Assembly: GCF_009495355.1 (NCBI RefSeq)
Contig: NZ_VZAD01000063.1
Span: 1 to 64,000 of the forward strand
Reading direction: 5' to 3'
Length of the DNA stretch: 64,000 nt
Source of the DNA: Segatella copri
Lineage (GTDB): Bacteria; Bacteroidota; Bacteroidia; Bacteroidales; Bacteroidaceae
The translations under genes and the position numbers were made by a program. Every line of letters starts with the position of its first letter. Within the stretch, counting starts at the first letter, position 1. Positions 45,621-55,500 of the stretch are shown one piece after another. Under the pieces are notes generated by a model. It saw only the letters and a list, made by a program, of their open reading frames with translations, searched no databases and had not been told where the DNA came from.

Positions 45621-46688
45621 ATGGAAAAGAAAATTTCGGGAAAGCATGGCAACAGAATTGCTGTGATGAAAGAGAGAATGGCAGCTGTGGTTTTGACTTC
45701 AGCATTATTGTTGGGCGGCGGCTTGACAGCAAAGGCTCAAAACACGGAAGTAACCACCTGCTCGCAGAGTGCGGCGACCGCCATTCAGCAGAATCCTAAC
45801 TGGAAGGAGAATGCTGCAGAATGGCAGAAGCTGAAGGGCGAAATCACACTCTACATGACCAACGACATGGGCCGCAACGGCTATTACGACCAGAAACCTA
45901 TTGCCGAACTGATGGGCGAGATGGCCGACGTGGTAGGTCCTGAGTGCGTGATTGCAGCCGGCGACATTCATCATTTCAACGGAGTGGCTTCCACCCAGGA
46001 CCCATTGTGGCTTACCAATTACGAATGGGTTTACTCTCATCCCGAACTGATGCTCGACTGGTTCGCCGTTTGCGGCAACCATGAGTATCGTGGCAACACA
46101 CAGGCTTTCATGGACTACGGCAAGGTGAGCCGCCGCTGGATGATGAGAGAGAAATATTACACCAAGGTGTTCGACCACAAGGGAACCACCCTTCGCGTGG
46201 TGTTCCTCGACACCACTCCTCTCATCGACTCTTACCGCAAGGCCTCTGTCAAATATCCCGATGCCTGCAAGCAGGACGTGGAGGCTCAGCTCGCCTGGCT
46301 CGACGAGACCCTGAAGAATGCCAAGGAAGACTGGGTGATCGTAGTGGGCCATCATCCCATCTATGCCTACACCACGAAGAAGGAGAGCGAGCGTCTCGAC
46401 ATGCAGAACCGCCTGTTGCCCGTACTCCATAAATATAATAATGTGGCCATCTACGCCTGCGGACACATCCACAACTTCCAGCACATCCAGAAGAAGGGCG
46501 ACAACATCGACTACGTGGTCAACTCCTCTTCATCTCTGGCCCGTCCTGTGAAGCCTACCGATGGTACTGTGTTCTGCAGTTCAGCCGACGGTTTCTCGGT
46601 CATTTCAGCCGACAAGAAGCAGCTCCGAATGTCGATGATCGACAAGGACGGAAAAATCATCCACACCATAGAAAAGGTGAAGAAGTAA
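45621..46688 (+). CDS. Secreted calcineurin-like phosphoesterase
   Basis: A protein of 355 residues from the ATG at 45621; the frame reaches further upstream but includes the promoter. A long signal peptide ends near GGGLTAKAQ (about residue 40). The metallophosphoesterase motifs GDIHHFN, CGNHEYRG, VVGHHPIYAY and CGHIHNF bind two metal ions. It is probably a periplasmic or surface phosphatase. PHO-box-like repeats upstream and the TonB receptor 36 bases downstream suggest phosphate scavenging. Confidence 0.88.
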   Translation: MEKKISGKHGNRIAVMKERMAAVVLTSALLLGGGLTAKAQNTEVTTCSQSAATAIQQNPNWKENAAEWQKLKGEITLYMTNDMGRNGYYDQKPIAELMGEMADVVGPECVIAAGDIHHFNGVASTQDPLWLTNYEWVYSHPELMLDWFAVCGNHEYRGNTQAFMDYGKVSRRWMMREKYYTKVFDHKGTTLRVVFLDTTPLIDSYRKASVKYPDACKQDVEAQLAWLDETLKNAKEDWVIVVGHHPIYAYTTKKESERLDMQNRLLPVLHKYNNVAIYACGHIHNFQHIQKKGDNIDYVVNSSSSLARPVKPTDGTVFCSSADGFSVISADKKQLRMSMIDKDGKIIHTIEKVKK

Positions 46689-46724
46689 ATTCAAATCGAA
46701 AAAATCATTATACAGGAAAATTTT

Positions 46725-49547
46725 ATGAATCTCAAGAAAGTATTATTCTCGGCCCTGATGCTGACAGCCACAGGCGCAGCAGTCGCCGTGACAGAACCCG
46801 AAAACAATGTCCTGATGGGCGGAGTCATCAGCGGACGTGTTGTCGACGCAGAGCGTCAGGCTTTGCCAGGAGCAACCATCATGGTGGAAGATTTGCATAC
46901 AGGAGTAACAAGCGATGTGAACGGTTTCTACACCCTGCCCAACATGAAGCCCGGAACCTACAAGGTGAAGGTGTCCTACGTGGGCTATTCGCCCAAGACC
47001 TACGTCATCAAGCTGGTGGGCAGGAACGTGGAGCGAAACATCATCCTGAGCGAGGGCAACGAGCTCAAGGAAGTGGTGGTGAACGGAGCCTTCTACGGTC
47101 AGCGCAAGGCCCTGCAGATGCAGAAGGAGAACATGGGTGTGACCAATGTGGTGAGCGCCGACCAGGTGGGCAAGTTCCCCGACTCTAACATCGGCGACGC
47201 CCTGAAACGCATCAACGGCATCAACGTGCAGTACGACCAGGGTGAGGCCAGGTTCGGACAGGTGAGAGGCACTTCTGCCGACCTTACCTCGGTGACCGTC
47301 AACGGCAACAGAATGCCTTCGGCAGAGGGCGACACCCGCAACGTGCAGCTCGACCTGATTCCTGCCGACATGATTCAGACCATCGAGGTGAACAAGGTGG
47401 TGACCTCCGACATGGACGGCGACGCCATCGGTGGCGAAATCAACCTCGTGACCAAAAACACCCCCAGCCACCAGGTGCTCAACTTCAACGTCGGTTCAGG
47501 CTACACATGGATCAGCGGCAAACCACAATGGGACCTGGCAGCAACATGGGGCAACCGATTCTTCCAGAACCGACTGGGCATCATGGCCTCTGCCTCTTAT
47601 CAGTATGCTCCCGGAGGTTCCGACAATACCGAGTTCGAATACGAGGAGAACGACGACAAGGAGATAGAGCTGAAGGAGGCTCAGGTGCGCCAGTACTACG
47701 TCACCCGTGAGCGTCAGAGCTACTCCCTGGCTTTAGACTATAAGTTCAACCCCCTGCACAAGATTTCGTTCAAGGGCATTTACAATCGTCGCAGCGACTG
47801 GGAGAACCGTTACCGCATCAGCTACAAGAAGCTGAACAGCAAGGCTTCCAAGCAGAGCGTCGTGTTACAGACCAAGGCGGGCTCGTCCGACCAGAAGAAC
47901 GCCCGACTGGAGTTGCAGCAGACCATGGACTACACCCTCGACGGAGAGCACCAGCTGGGCAACCTGAAGATGGACTGGGCTGCCAGCTACTCGCGAGCCA
48001 CCGAGGAGCGACCCAACGAGCGCTATGCTTCCTATAAATATAAATATGGTAAGAGTGAAACCGAGTTCATCGACTTCGGCGACGGCTTCCAGGACGTGGG
48101 CGACAAGCAGCCTTACTACGCCAAATCGCTCCCATCACTCGACGACAGCCACTGGGTGCTCGACGAGCTCAACAACTCCAACCAGGACATCGTGGAGAAC
48201 GAGTGGAAGGGACGACTCAACTTCACCCTGCCGCTCTGCAAGGGGCTCTACGGCAACACCCTGAAGTTTGGTGCCAAGTACACCAGCAAGAACAAGAAGC
48301 GCACCACCTCATTCTTCGACTACGACCCCGAGGAGGTGCTGGGCGACGACTGGCGCAGCAACACCTCGCTGCAGATTCGCGACGGCTTCATGCCGGGCAG
48401 CCAGTATCCTGCCAACTCGCCATTCATCTCGATCAGCACGTTGGGTAAAATCGACTTCAGCCAGTATGAGGGAACAGAGAACTACGAGGAGGAAGCCGGC
48501 AACTATAAAATCCGCGAGCAGATAACAGCCGGTTACCTGCGCTTCGACCAGAAGATAGGCAAGAAACTCTCAGCCACCCTGGGTCTGCGCGTTGAGCGTA
48601 CCGACCTGAAGACCAGCGGCTACAATGTGGACATTCCCGAGGACGGCGACCCAACCATGAAGCCTACAGGCGACATCAAGAGTCACTATATAGACCTCCT
48701 GCCAAGCCTCTTGCTGAAGTACAAATACTCGGACGACGGAAGCCTCAGAGCCTCCATCACCAAGACCATCTCGCGTCCTAAGTATTCGGCACTTATCGCC
48801 AACAAGACCTTCAATATTGCCGACGAGGAGGCTACCATCGGCGATCCTAACACCAAGCCAGCAAGAGCGCTCAACATCGACCTCTCTGCCGACCACTACT
48901 TCAAGAGTGTGGGACTGGTGAGCCTGGGACTCTTCTATAAGGACATCAAGAACGTGAACGTGGAGTGGGCTTCCAACAAATACTTGGGCAGCGACCTCGG
49001 ACTCTCGGGCGACAATGCCGACAAGCAGTTTGCGGTGACTCAGAACATCAACGCCTACGACGCCCGTGTGTATGGTGTGGAAGTGGCTTATCAGCGCGAC
49101 TTCGGTTTCATCACACCAGCCCTGAAATGCCTCGGCTTCTACGGCAACTACACCTACACTCACAGCACCACGCGCAACTTCAACGAGCGCCTCGGCATCG
49201 AGGACGGCGACGACGTGAAGGTGGCAGGCTCGCCTGAGCATACTGCCAATGCCTCGCTCTTCTTTGAGAAGTGTGGACTGAGCCTCCGTCTGTCTTACAA
49301 CTTCGCTTCTTCGTTCATCGACCAGATGAGCACCAGCCGTGCTCTCGACCGCTACTACGACAACGTGAACTATCTCGACCTCAACGCCAGCTACACCTGG
49401 GGAAAGAAGCATAAGTTTACAGTCTACGCCAACGCCAACAACCTGCTCAACCAGCCTTTGCGCTACTATCAGGGTGAGAAGAACCGCACCATGCAAGTGG
49501 AGTACTACGGAGTGAAGATCAACGCAGGTATTAAGGTCAACCTGTAA
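46725..49547 (+). CDS. TonB-dependent outer-membrane receptor
   Basis: A protein of 940 residues. A signal peptide covers about 1-22. A carboxypeptidase-like regulatory domain follows (VISGRVVDAERQALPGATIMV), then the plug (GKFPDSNIGDALKRINGINV, IQTIEVNKVVTSDMDGDAIGG) and a 22-strand barrel ending in GIKVNL. No SusD partner lies next to it, so it is not a classical glycan pair. With the phosphoesterase gene upstream it probably imports a phosphate-containing compound or its product; the ligand is inferred. A terminator follows at 49558-49590. Confidence 0.92.
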   Translation: MNLKKVLFSALMLTATGAAVAVTEPENNVLMGGVISGRVVDAERQALPGATIMVEDLHTGVTSDVNGFYTLPNMKPGTYKVKVSYVGYSPKTYVIKLVGRNVERNIILSEGNELKEVVVNGAFYGQRKALQMQKENMGVTNVVSADQVGKFPDSNIGDALKRINGINVQYDQGEARFGQVRGTSADLTSVTVNGNRMPSAEGDTRNVQLDLIPADMIQTIEVNKVVTSDMDGDAIGGEINLVTKNTPSHQVLNFNVGSGYTWISGKPQWDLAATWGNRFFQNRLGIMASASYQYAPGGSDNTEFEYEENDDKEIELKEAQVRQYYVTRERQSYSLALDYKFNPLHKISFKGIYNRRSDWENRYRISYKKLNSKASKQSVVLQTKAGSSDQKNARLELQQTMDYTLDGEHQLGNLKMDWAASYSRATEERPNERYASYKYKYGKSETEFIDFGDGFQDVGDKQPYYAKSLPSLDDSHWVLDELNNSNQDIVENEWKGRLNFTLPLCKGLYGNTLKFGAKYTSKNKKRTTSFFDYDPEEVLGDDWRSNTSLQIRDGFMPGSQYPANSPFISISTLGKIDFSQYEGTENYEEEAGNYKIREQITAGYLRFDQKIGKKLSATLGLRVERTDLKTSGYNVDIPEDGDPTMKPTGDIKSHYIDLLPSLLLKYKYSDDGSLRASITKTISRPKYSALIANKTFNIADEEATIGDPNTKPARALNIDLSADHYFKSVGLVSLGLFYKDIKNVNVEWASNKYLGSDLGLSGDNADKQFAVTQNINAYDARVYGVEVAYQRDFGFITPALKCLGFYGNYTYTHSTTRNFNERLGIEDGDDVKVAGSPEHTANASLFFEKCGLSLRLSYNFASSFIDQMSTSRALDRYYDNVNYLDLNASYTWGKKHKFTVYANANNLLNQPLRYYQGEKNRTMQVEYYGVKINAGIKVNL

Positions 49548-49557
49548 GGGACACAAT

Positions 49558-49590
49558 CAGCACGCCCTACCTTACAGTGCGTGCTGTTTT
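49558..49590 (+). terminator. Terminator of the phosphoesterase-receptor operon
   Basis: CAGCACGC (49558-49565) pairs with GCGTGCTG (49579-49586), followed by four T. Confidence 0.8.
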
Positions 49591-49608
49591 GCGAACCTTC
49601 CGATAAAA

Positions 49609-49666
49609 ATGTCACACGATTGTAACACGTTCTACATCATGGTGTAATATGGCTCTTGTACTTTTG
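49609..49666 (+). promoter_or_regulatory. PHO-box-like repeats and -7 box for the small membrane protein
   Basis: Seven-base elements ATGTCAC (49609), TTGTAAC (49620), TCTACAT (49631) and GTGTAAT (49642) recur every 11 bases. The last ends 10 bases before TACTTTTG (49659-49666). Same layout as upstream of the phosphoesterase. Confidence 0.5.
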
Positions 49667-49692
49667 CATCAGAAAAAGGAAACATGAATTAA

Positions 49693-50070
49693 ATGATTAG
49701 GCTTATGGAACTGACAATGAATCAAGCCAACATGAATCTTGGCAACGCAAACGCAGAGTGGGGCAGTACGGGATGGAGAATGCCCGAGTTTGGCTTTCAG
49801 AAATACGTAGCTGAGGCTGTGAAAAGCATTTTTCACACCATCCACAGCAGTTTCAATTATCACAGCAAGGCAACAACCCGCGAGCTGCTTGTCTTCCTGG
49901 TCTACGCCGTTGTGCTTCAGGGCGTTCTGATTCCTACCGAGTCCTACACCACGCTTCATGCCGATGTGAGCATGATGGCAGCAGCAGGACTTGCCGACCT
50001 CGTGGCCTGCATCCTTCCAGGCGTCGCCTTGGTGTGGAGATGGATAAAAAGCCATTCGAAACTTCAATAA
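49693..50070 (+). CDS. Small membrane protein, function unknown
   Basis: A protein of 125 residues (starts at 49693, or at the internal ATG 49708 or 49720). A helical N-terminus is followed by two hydrophobic segments, near residues 66-82 (LLVFLVYAVVLQGVLIP) and 92-115. No family recognised. A two-codon frame ATG AAT TAA (49684-49692) directly precedes its start, with the purine-rich ribosome site before the two-codon frame. The PHO-box-like repeats suggest phosphate control. Confidence 0.65.
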   Translation: MIRLMELTMNQANMNLGNANAEWGSTGWRMPEFGFQKYVAEAVKSIFHTIHSSFNYHSKATTRELLVFLVYAVVLQGVLIPTESYTTLHADVSMMAAAGLADLVACILPGVALVWRWIKSHSKLQ

Positions 50071-50074
50071 ATTT

Positions 50075-50105
50075 TTTGCCGGTTGCAGGAAAAAATGTAA
50101 CTTTG
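50075..50105 (+). promoter_or_regulatory. Promoter of the FecCD-type permease
   Basis: TTTG (50075-50078), a 19-base spacer and TAACTTTG (50098-50105). The ATG is 37 bases downstream. Confidence 0.78.
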
Positions 50106-50142
50106 CAGTCGTAACATTTTCAAAAGACTCAAAGCTGCATTT

Positions 50143-51165
50143 ATGAAAAGTCCCCAAACCATCGTCGCCCTTACGGCAGCAACCCTGTTGCTGGTTGTGC
50201 TCTTCGTGCTCAACCTCGCCATGGGAAGCGTCAGCATTCCCCTGGCCGACGTATGGGCAGTTCTTACAGGAAACGTTACGGGAGAAGCGTCCGACACCTG
50301 GCGCTTCATCATCATAGAGTCGCGACTGCCTCAGGCCATTATGGCGCTGATGGGAGGAGCGGCTCTTGCTGTTAGCGGACTCCTGTTGCAAACCACCTTC
50401 CGCAATCCTTTGGCGGGTCCCGATGTGTTTGGCATCAACAGCGGAGCAGCCCTTGCGGTGGCAGTCGTCATGCTGGGCATGGGCGGCAGTCTGTCGGCAG
50501 GCTCCCTCTCCCTGGCGGGTTATGCGGCGGTTCTGTTTTCGGCTTTGGTGGGTGCCTTGGCGGTGACGGCGCTCATCTCGGCACTTTCGGCTGTAGTGCG
50601 CAGCAGCACCATGCTGCTCATCATCGGTTTGATGATCGGTTATCTGGCCAACAGCGCCATCACGCTGCTCAACTTCTTTGCCACGAGCGAGGGTGTGAAG
50701 TCTTACACCGTCTGGGGAATGGGCAGTTTTGGCAACGTCTCGCTCTCCAGCATCCCTGTGGCAGCCGTGGTGATCGGTCTTTTCCTCCTGGCGGCTTTGG
50801 CGCTTGTCAAGCCTCTCAATGCCTTTCTCTTGGGCGAGCTGTATGCAGAGAACCTGGGTTACGACACCCGCAAGCTCCGTCTACTGCTGCTCCTTGTCAC
50901 AGGCGTTCTCACCGCCACGGTCACCGCCTTCTGTGGACCCATCGCCTTCATCGGTTTGGCCACGCCCCATATCGCGCGTCTCTTCGTCACGACCGAGAAT
51001 CATCGTGTTCTCTTGCCCTCCACGATGCTCTTGGGTTCGGTCATCGCCCTGCTGTGCAACTGGCTTTGCGCCCTTCCCACCCAGAATGGCATGATTCCCC
51101 TCGGAGCAGTCACCCCACTTCTTGGTGCTCCCGTCATCATCTACGTGCTGCTGAAAAGGAGGTAG
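50143..51165 (+). CDS. FecCD/BtuC-type iron or cobalamin permease (orphan)
   Basis: A permease of 340 residues with about ten membrane helices. LRLPQ-like ESRLPQAIMALMGGAALAVSG, QTTFRNPLAGPDVFGINSGA, GFxxA-type TAFCGPIAFIGLATPHIARL and GAVTPLLGAPVIIYVLLKRR are typical of FecCD permeases for siderophores, haem or cobalamin. The substrate-binding protein and ATPase genes that usually go with it are absent here. It ends at a 1.3 kb gene-poor stretch before the defence island. Confidence 0.92.
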   Translation: MKSPQTIVALTAATLLLVVLFVLNLAMGSVSIPLADVWAVLTGNVTGEASDTWRFIIIESRLPQAIMALMGGAALAVSGLLLQTTFRNPLAGPDVFGINSGAALAVAVVMLGMGGSLSAGSLSLAGYAAVLFSALVGALAVTALISALSAVVRSSTMLLIIGLMIGYLANSAITLLNFFATSEGVKSYTVWGMGSFGNVSLSSIPVAAVVIGLFLLAALALVKPLNAFLLGELYAENLGYDTRKLRLLLLLVTGVLTATVTAFCGPIAFIGLATPHIARLFVTTENHRVLLPSTMLLGSVIALLCNWLCALPTQNGMIPLGAVTPLLGAPVIIYVLLKRR

Positions 51166-51370
51166 TTTAACATTATCTTCTTGTTTTGTAAAAGGAAAAA
51201 ACTCATAGAGGCAGCACGCCCTGAAGGGGGCAGAAGCTCTTAGCCCGTACATAAACTACTTGCGGAACTTGAGTAAAGTTCAATTAATGTTTCATTGCGC
51301 ATGGTATTTTCAACGCTGAGTGTTGACTCATACTCCTCTAAAATTCCCCTTTAGCGGTAGAGATTTCTCT

Positions 51371-51484
51371 GAGCCAAACAGGGGATCGTGGGAGCGAATG
51401 TGACGATTGCCGCATTCGCTCCCATGTATTTTGCATTCGCTCCCACGAATCTCTGTTTCGCTCCCATGAACGTCAGATTCGCTC
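51371..51484. repeat. 21-22-base-period array with inverted first copy
   Basis: Units with core ATTCGCTCCCA start at 51412, 51433, 51455 and 51476 (steps of 21, 22 and 21). The preceding 30 bases (51371-51400) pair imperfectly with 51434-51463. Confidence 0.85.
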
Positions 51485-51591
51485 TGGCAGAATCGTCTGT
51501 AATCCTTAAACAGAGTGGGCTCTCTGCTTCTTCTCTTCTGAGGTTTCTCAACTTCTCTCTTCTGAGAGTGAGGTAATCTCAGCTTCTTTCT

Positions 51592-51648
51592 CTGCCATTT
51601 CTCGTTGGACAGTGAAAGCACTTGTTCTATTTCTGCATCTTTGGCCAT
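51592..51648 (-). pseudogene. Possible 5' remnant of an NTF2-like (SnoaL-type) gene
   Basis: On the minus strand an ATG at 51648 begins a frame whose first 19 codons (MAKDAEIEQVLSLSNEKWQ) resemble from memory the opening of SnoaL/NTF2-like proteins. After that the frame runs on through basic low-complexity sequence and the repeat array to 51328, without family resemblance. Read as a decayed gene start; weak evidence. Confidence 0.3.
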
Positions 51649-52029
51649 ATGTTTGTTGTTTAGATTTCGATTGCAAAGTTCGGAATTTTTTTTGTAACCG
51701 TTGTTATCTCCTATATGAGATAACAACGTTAATTTTGTTACGAAAGTTTAGTATCTCTTAACTCTCTGAGCATTTTTTTCCATCATGCCAAAATGCCGGG
51801 CAAAAAACAACTTTGGGGATTAGAAGCACTTTTTCTAATCCATTTTTCTTGCGTCCCCCTTATTATCAATACTTTATACCATTTTTCTCGCGTTGTTTAT
51901 ATATAAATGTTGAAATGAATCGGCACGGCAGCAGTTTTGGTAGTAATAACTGTTCAAAAAGGGTAGTAAATTCTGTTTCCATCCACTTTTTTAGTTGTGG
52001 ATTTGGTTGGGTTTAGCGAAGTGCATCCA

Positions 52030-52133
52030 CAGGGGATGCGCCCTTTTGGGGAGTGCCCAAATCCCCTGTTTTTAGCCCCGCATCCCCTGTTTTGGGTCCC
52101 GCATCCCCTGTTTTGGGGTGGCAAATCCCCTCA
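52030..52133. repeat. 21-22-base-period array with inverted first copy
   Basis: ATCCCCTG-type units start at 52061, 52082, 52103 and 52125 (the last is ATCCCCTC). An inverted copy CAGGGGATGCG lies at 52030-52040. Confidence 0.85.
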
Positions 52134-52301
52134 TTTCTCCACTTTTTTCGTTTTCTTTTACATCGATTTTGTGTTTTTCTTCATGAATTTTGCATATTTT
52201 CCCATTTTTTTGTCAAATTTTCTGCTTGCGCAAACGCAAATTGGCAGATTTAGGGAGTTTGCCCAGGGCCGCACCTTCCACCTCACCAAGGGCGACTTGA
52301 C

Positions 52302-52336
52302 AGGAATGAGTCTGATTTTGTATTGTGGTCATTTCT
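52302..52336 (+). repeat. Left 35-base direct repeat flanking the defence island
   Basis: Matches 62616-62650 at 34 of 35 positions (T at 52311 against C at 62625). The two copies are 10.3 kb apart and enclose the five-gene restriction-modification operon. Confidence 0.9.
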
Positions 52337-52465
52337 GTCAAAGTCATTTTTGTCATTTTCAACATTTGATGTCTTCCGCATGATTTAGTCATTTCATATC
52401 ATAAAAATAATGCCCCAATAAAATACTTTTTATTGTCTTTATGGCTTCATATCGTTTTTTTTGTG

Positions 52466-52473
52466 TATTTTTG
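52466..52473 (+). promoter_or_regulatory. -7 promoter box for the defence operon
   Basis: TATTTTTG, 41 bases before the first ATG. It is the only box seen before the helicase gene, and all five genes are close enough to be cotranscribed. Confidence 0.55.
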
Positions 52474-52514
52474 CATTTAGAATATCTTTAAACGGGAAGT
52501 CATAATAAAAGAAA

Positions 52515-55500
52515 ATGGAACTGCCTAAGGTAATAAATAATATTTCTGAACGATTGATAGACGATTTGAGAGACAAGTTGTCTAAAGGCTCTCGTGTGTC
52601 AATTGCAGCAGCCTCCTTCTCTATTTATGCTTTTGAGGTATTAAAGGAAGAACTGGAGAATGTGGAAGAATTGCGTTTTATTTTCACCTCACCTACATTT
52701 ATCAAAGACAAGGTGAAAAAGGAGAAACGTGAGTTCTTTATCCCGAAACTCAACCGTGAACGCAACCTTTATGGCTCCGACTTCGAAATCAAACTCCGTA
52801 ACAAACTGGAACAGAAAGCCATCGCCAAGGAATGCGCAGACTGGATCAGACGTAAGGTAAAATTCAAGTCTATCGCTTCTCAGGAACCGATGAGCGGTTT
52901 CCTCTATATCAATGGCGAACCCCCACATACATATACACCTTTCAATGAGTTCACTACCACAGAATTGGGATGCGAGCGGGGTAATAGCGTTTATTCCATG
53001 ATCAATGTCATGCCATCACCCATTGCTGAGCAATATCTGAACGTATTCAATGAACAGTGGAAGAATGGCGATAAGTTTGAAGATGTTACTGCCAAGGTGC
53101 TGGAATACATAGAAACCGTTTATCAGGAAAATTCACCCGAGTTTATCTACTTCATTACGCTATATAATATTTTCAGCGAGTTTCTCGATGATATCAACGA
53201 GGATGTTCTTCCTAACGAGAAGACCGGCTTTCGGGAGAGTGTAATTTGGAAAAAACTTTATAATTTCCAAAAGGATGCAGCCCTGGCTATCATCAATAAA
53301 CTCGAAAAATACAATGGTTGCATCCTTGCCGATTCGGTGGGTCTGGGTAAAACCTTCACGGCGCTGAGCGTCATCAAGTATTACGAAAACCGCAATAAGT
53401 CGGTTCTCGTATTATGCCCTAAGAAGCTCTATGACAACTGGAGTACCTTCAAGACTAATTACAAAAACAATCCTCTTGCCGCCGACCGCCTTCGCTATGA
53501 TATCCTGTTCCACAGCGATTTAAGCCGAGATAGAGGTATGTCAAACGGAATTGATCTTGAAAGAATCAACTGGGGTAACTACGACCTGATAGTCATAGAC
53601 GAAAGCCACAATTTCCGCAATGGCGGTAATGTGGATGACGAGGATGATGAGGCTGACAACCTGGATATATTGGATGATGGTAAGAAGAAGAAGGAAAACC
53701 GCTATCAGCGACTGATGAACAAGGTGATTAGAGCAGGAATCAAGACAAAAGTCCTGATGCTGAGTGCCACTCCAGTCAACAACCGTTTCAACGACCTGAA
53801 GAACCAGTTGCAGCTGGCATACGAAGGTCATGCTGAGCAAATCAACGAGGTTCTTGACATCGACCGCAGCATAGATGATGTGTTCCGCTCTGCACAGTTG
53901 GCATACAACCGATGGACCAAGTTGCAGCCCAAAGAGCGCACCACGCAACGCCTGCTTGAAGAACTGAACTTCGATTTCTTTGAATTGCTGGATGCGGTTA
54001 CCATCGCCCGAAGCCGAAGCCACATCGTGAAATACTACGATACGAAGGATATCGGTAAGTTCCCTACCAGATTGGCTCCTATATCCCGCCGTCCAAAGTT
54101 GACGGATTTGAGCGATAGCATCTCTTTCAGCGAGATTGCTGAACAGCTGAACAGGCTGAATCTGAGCATCTATACGCCGTCACTCTATATCTTTGATAGC
54201 GTGAAGGAGGATTATGAAATCAATATGGAAGGCTCGGGTATTTCTATCGACGGACGAGAGAAGGGTCTCCGCAAGCTGATGGCCACCAACCTGCTCAAAC
54301 GTCTGGAGAGCAGCGTCAACTCCTTCCGTCTTACCTTGCAGCGCATCCAGGAATATATAGACGAAACGCTGAATATCATTGATAGCAACGGGCGCAGCGG
54401 TTCTGTGGATGTTACCGAGTTTACGGATGATTTAGATAGCGCAGATAGCGATAACGACCCATTTGTGGGCAGAAATTCCAAAATCAACCTCCGGGATATT
54501 GATGTGATTCGCTGGTCACGTGATCTTCGCAGCGACCAGGAGAATCTTGCCCTGCTTCAGATGATGCTCCAGGATATTTCTCCCGAGCACGACTCCAAGC
54601 TGCAGATGCTCATCGAAGATTTGAAGCACAAGTTTGAGCATCCCATCAATCCGGGCAACAAGAAGGTGATTATCTTTACAGCCTTTGCTGATACCGCCAA
54701 CTATCTTTACGACCAGCTGGCGGCACGCATCAAGGCGGATTGTGGGTTGAATGTGGCGCTTATCACGGGTTCTACGGATGGCAAATGCACCATACCGAAG
54801 TTCCCGATGAGTTTCAATAATGTGCTGACCTATTTCTCGCCCGTATCGAAAGACCGGGCTGCTCTCTTCCCGAATGCCACCGAGGAGATTGATGTGCTGA
54901 TTGCCACCGACTGCATTTCCGAGGGTCAGAACCTGCAGGATTGTGATTTCCTCATCAACTATGATATCCATTGGAATCCTGTCCGCATCATCCAGCGCTT
55001 CGGCCGTGTGGACCGTATCGGCAGCAGAAACGATGTCATCCAGTTGGTTAACTACTGGCCAGATATGGAGCTGGACCAGTATATCGAACTGAAAGGTCGT
55101 GTAGAGAGCCGTATGAAGGCCACCGTCCTCACCAGTACGGGCGACGACAACCTATTGTCGCAGAACGAGAAGGGTGACCTGGAATACCGTAAGAACCAGC
55201 TCAAGAAGCTTCAGGAAGAAGTGATAGACATAGAGGATATGGATACAGGTATCAACATCATGGATTTGGGACTGAATGAATTCCGCCTCGACCTGCTGGC
55301 ATACGTCAAGGAAAATCCGAATGTAGAACACTCGCCGTTCGGCATGAATGCGGTGGTGGCAAGTTCGAAGCATGCTAAGCCGGGCGTTATCTTCATCCTG
55401 AAGAATAGAAACAGGAATATCAATATAGACCGTAAGAACTTGCTGCATCCGTTCTATATGGTGTATCTGGGCGAAGACGGCTCCGTCATCTGCGACCATC

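Larger units (their letters stand above)
51166..52465. other. 1.3 kb gene-poor stretch before the defence island
   Basis: Holds two repeat arrays (51371-51484 and 52030-52133), a 5' gene remnant (51592-51648) and the left 35-base direct repeat (52302-52336). Frames seen here are built from repeats and have no family signature. Confidence 0.65.

Noticed and set aside
52030-52133. Coding frame through the CCCCTG array (51997-52383)
   Set aside because: The protein is a repeat translation with no family signature and runs through gene-poor DNA.
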